Below, one piece after another: positions 32,224-32,674 of a stretch of 32,674 bases of DNA (its first letter is position 1; each line of letters begins with the position of its first letter). This stretch comes from an uncultured Planctomyces sp. (GTDB lineage: Bacteria > Planctomycetota > Planctomycetia > Planctomycetales > Planctomycetaceae). Below the pieces are notes generated by a model that worked only from the letters and a program-made list of their open reading frames with translations, searched no databases and was not told the origin of the DNA. A program made the position numbers and the translations under genes. The stretch covers positions 1 to 32,674 of the forward strand of contig CALDJX010000310.1 of NCBI GenBank assembly GCA_937899075.1. Direction: 5' to 3'.

Positions 32224-32340
32224 GGCTGGTGGATACTTAACTGTTTCTGCAGACTCATTATTCGGTCTGTGGTGCGGCGTCAGCGCCGTCAATCTGTCAT
32301 TCGCAAGCGAACACCGCAACTCCAACCCGGTGAATTGCAT

Positions 32341-32352
32341 CAACGTTCGTTG
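32341..32352. promoter_or_regulatory. Palindrome CAACG-TT-CGTTG upstream of the DUF1549 gene
   Basis: Perfect 5-bp arms. On the - strand a TTGACA-like hexamer (rc of 32354-32359) lies just upstream, so the palindrome would overlap the spacer of a possible promoter, as an operator would. The -10 match is poor, so this is tentative. Confidence 0.25.
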
Positions 32353-32372
32353 AATTGTCAATACAAATCAAA

Positions 32373-32483
32373 TCATTGCCCGAGCGCATTAAAACCGTCA
32401 ACCGTAACGCGATACCGCCCTCGGAACGGCGAAAAGCTCACGATCCCTGCCGCAGTGAACGTCAGAACCACCAGGATCACCAT
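32373..32483 (-). CDS. Possible 36-residue membrane peptide
   Basis: A short frame with ATG at 32483 reads MVILVVLTFTAAGIVSF, one membrane segment, followed by a basic and polar tail (PFRGRYRV..., ending NALGQ). The protein-like pattern and its place 165 bases before the DUF1549/DUF1553 start on the same strand are in its favour. No good ribosome site is seen, and the frame closes at a TAA 18 codons before the ATG. It may be a decayed or chance frame. Confidence 0.25.
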   Translation of the reverse strand: MVILVVLTFTAAGIVSFSPFRGRYRVTVDGFNALGQ

Positions 32484-32519
32484 CCAGCTTAGGTAACGTG
32501 TCGGAAATAGGTTCCCGAT

Positions 32520-32640
32520 ACCAGCACCTGCTGGTTACCTCTTGTGCTTCGCACACTGGTTGCAAGCAACCAGTGCCACCCGATCAGGATGAGTGATCAG
32601 CAAGAATCAACCAGTGCCACCTGCCGCCTCGACCAGGCAG
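32520..32640. repeat. Cluster of stem-loops at the window edge
   Basis: Four inverted repeats in 121 bases: ACCAGCA-CC-TGCTGGT (32520-32535), CACTGGTTGC-AA-GCAACCAGTG (32554-32575), GATCA-N7-TGATC (32582-32598) and CTGCC-N10-GGCAG (32621-32640). The string AACCAGTGCCACC occurs twice (32568-32580 and 32609-32621). The CACTGG core matches the element at 10491-10561. This looks like a composite palindromic repeat element rather than a gene. Confidence 0.55.
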
Positions 32641-32674
32641 TCCCGCTAGCAGCTACGCGTCAAATCCGGCGTAT

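Noticed and set aside
32209-32361. 51-residue N-terminal extension of the DUF1549/DUF1553 protein
   Set aside because: The GTG at 32208 has a good ribosome site and is followed directly by a signal peptide; the extension would bury that signal.
30940-32496. 518-codon open frame on the + strand opposite the DUF1549/DUF1553 gene
   Set aside because: Wholly antisense to a well-recognised gene; the Arg/His-rich translation without domains is typical of a codon-bias shadow.
1-32674. CRISPR arrays, tRNA or rRNA genes, insertion sequences, prophage genes
   Set aside because: No regularly spaced direct repeats, no cloverleaf or rRNA-like stretches noticed, and no transposase, integrase or phage structural proteins among the readable frames.

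Overview
The window looks like a chromosomal segment of a planctomycete (Planctomycetota, probably Planctomycetales). The reasons are a secreted DUF1549/DUF1553 protein next to a Tat-type DUF1501 protein, very large secreted TPR proteins, moderately high GC, poor use of Shine-Dalgarno sites, and palindromic intergenic repeats. I see no tRNA, rRNA, CRISPR array, insertion sequence or prophage.

Left part (1-10.5 kb, + strand): housekeeping genes. These are rsmE (16S rRNA m3U methyltransferase), a helical protein of unknown function, a class II purine nucleoside phosphorylase, an MnmE-type GTPase without its C-terminal Cys motif, a MutY adenine glycosylase with Glu at the catalytic Asp position, and a 1287-residue membrane protein carrying an almost textbook S1-S4 voltage-sensor domain but no recognisable pore. 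A small SD-preceded ORF on the - strand (2715-2885) lies before the phosphorylase gene.

Middle (10.6-17.2 kb, - strand): pgi then glgP, a glycogen/hexose-phosphate pair. Next comes a LexA-type repressor whose cleavage site is Ser-Gly and whose dyad Lys is Arg. A secreted Ser-Asp-His alpha/beta hydrolase follows. Gene-free stretches here hold several stem-loop elements.

Centre-right (17.2-28.4 kb, - strand): the most unusual block. A 788-residue secreted TPR protein, a 2582-residue secreted TPR protein and an ExbB/TolQ/MotA-type proton-channel subunit form a likely operon in that order. Both TPR proteins have the plan signal peptide - TPR - beta modules - TPR and share a recurring beta module (acidic D-x-D stretch, then (H/N)SGVF, then Y-x-D-E). 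The giant one also carries discoidin-like, PA14-like and CBM-like segments. I infer an energised envelope apparatus, analogous in parts to Tol-Pal/CpoB or to the AglQ-Glt type machines.

Right end (28.7-32.7 kb, - strand): the DUF1549/DUF1553 and DUF1501 pair, closed by a convincing intrinsic terminator, and preceded by a possible small membrane ORF and a cluster of stem-loops at the window edge.
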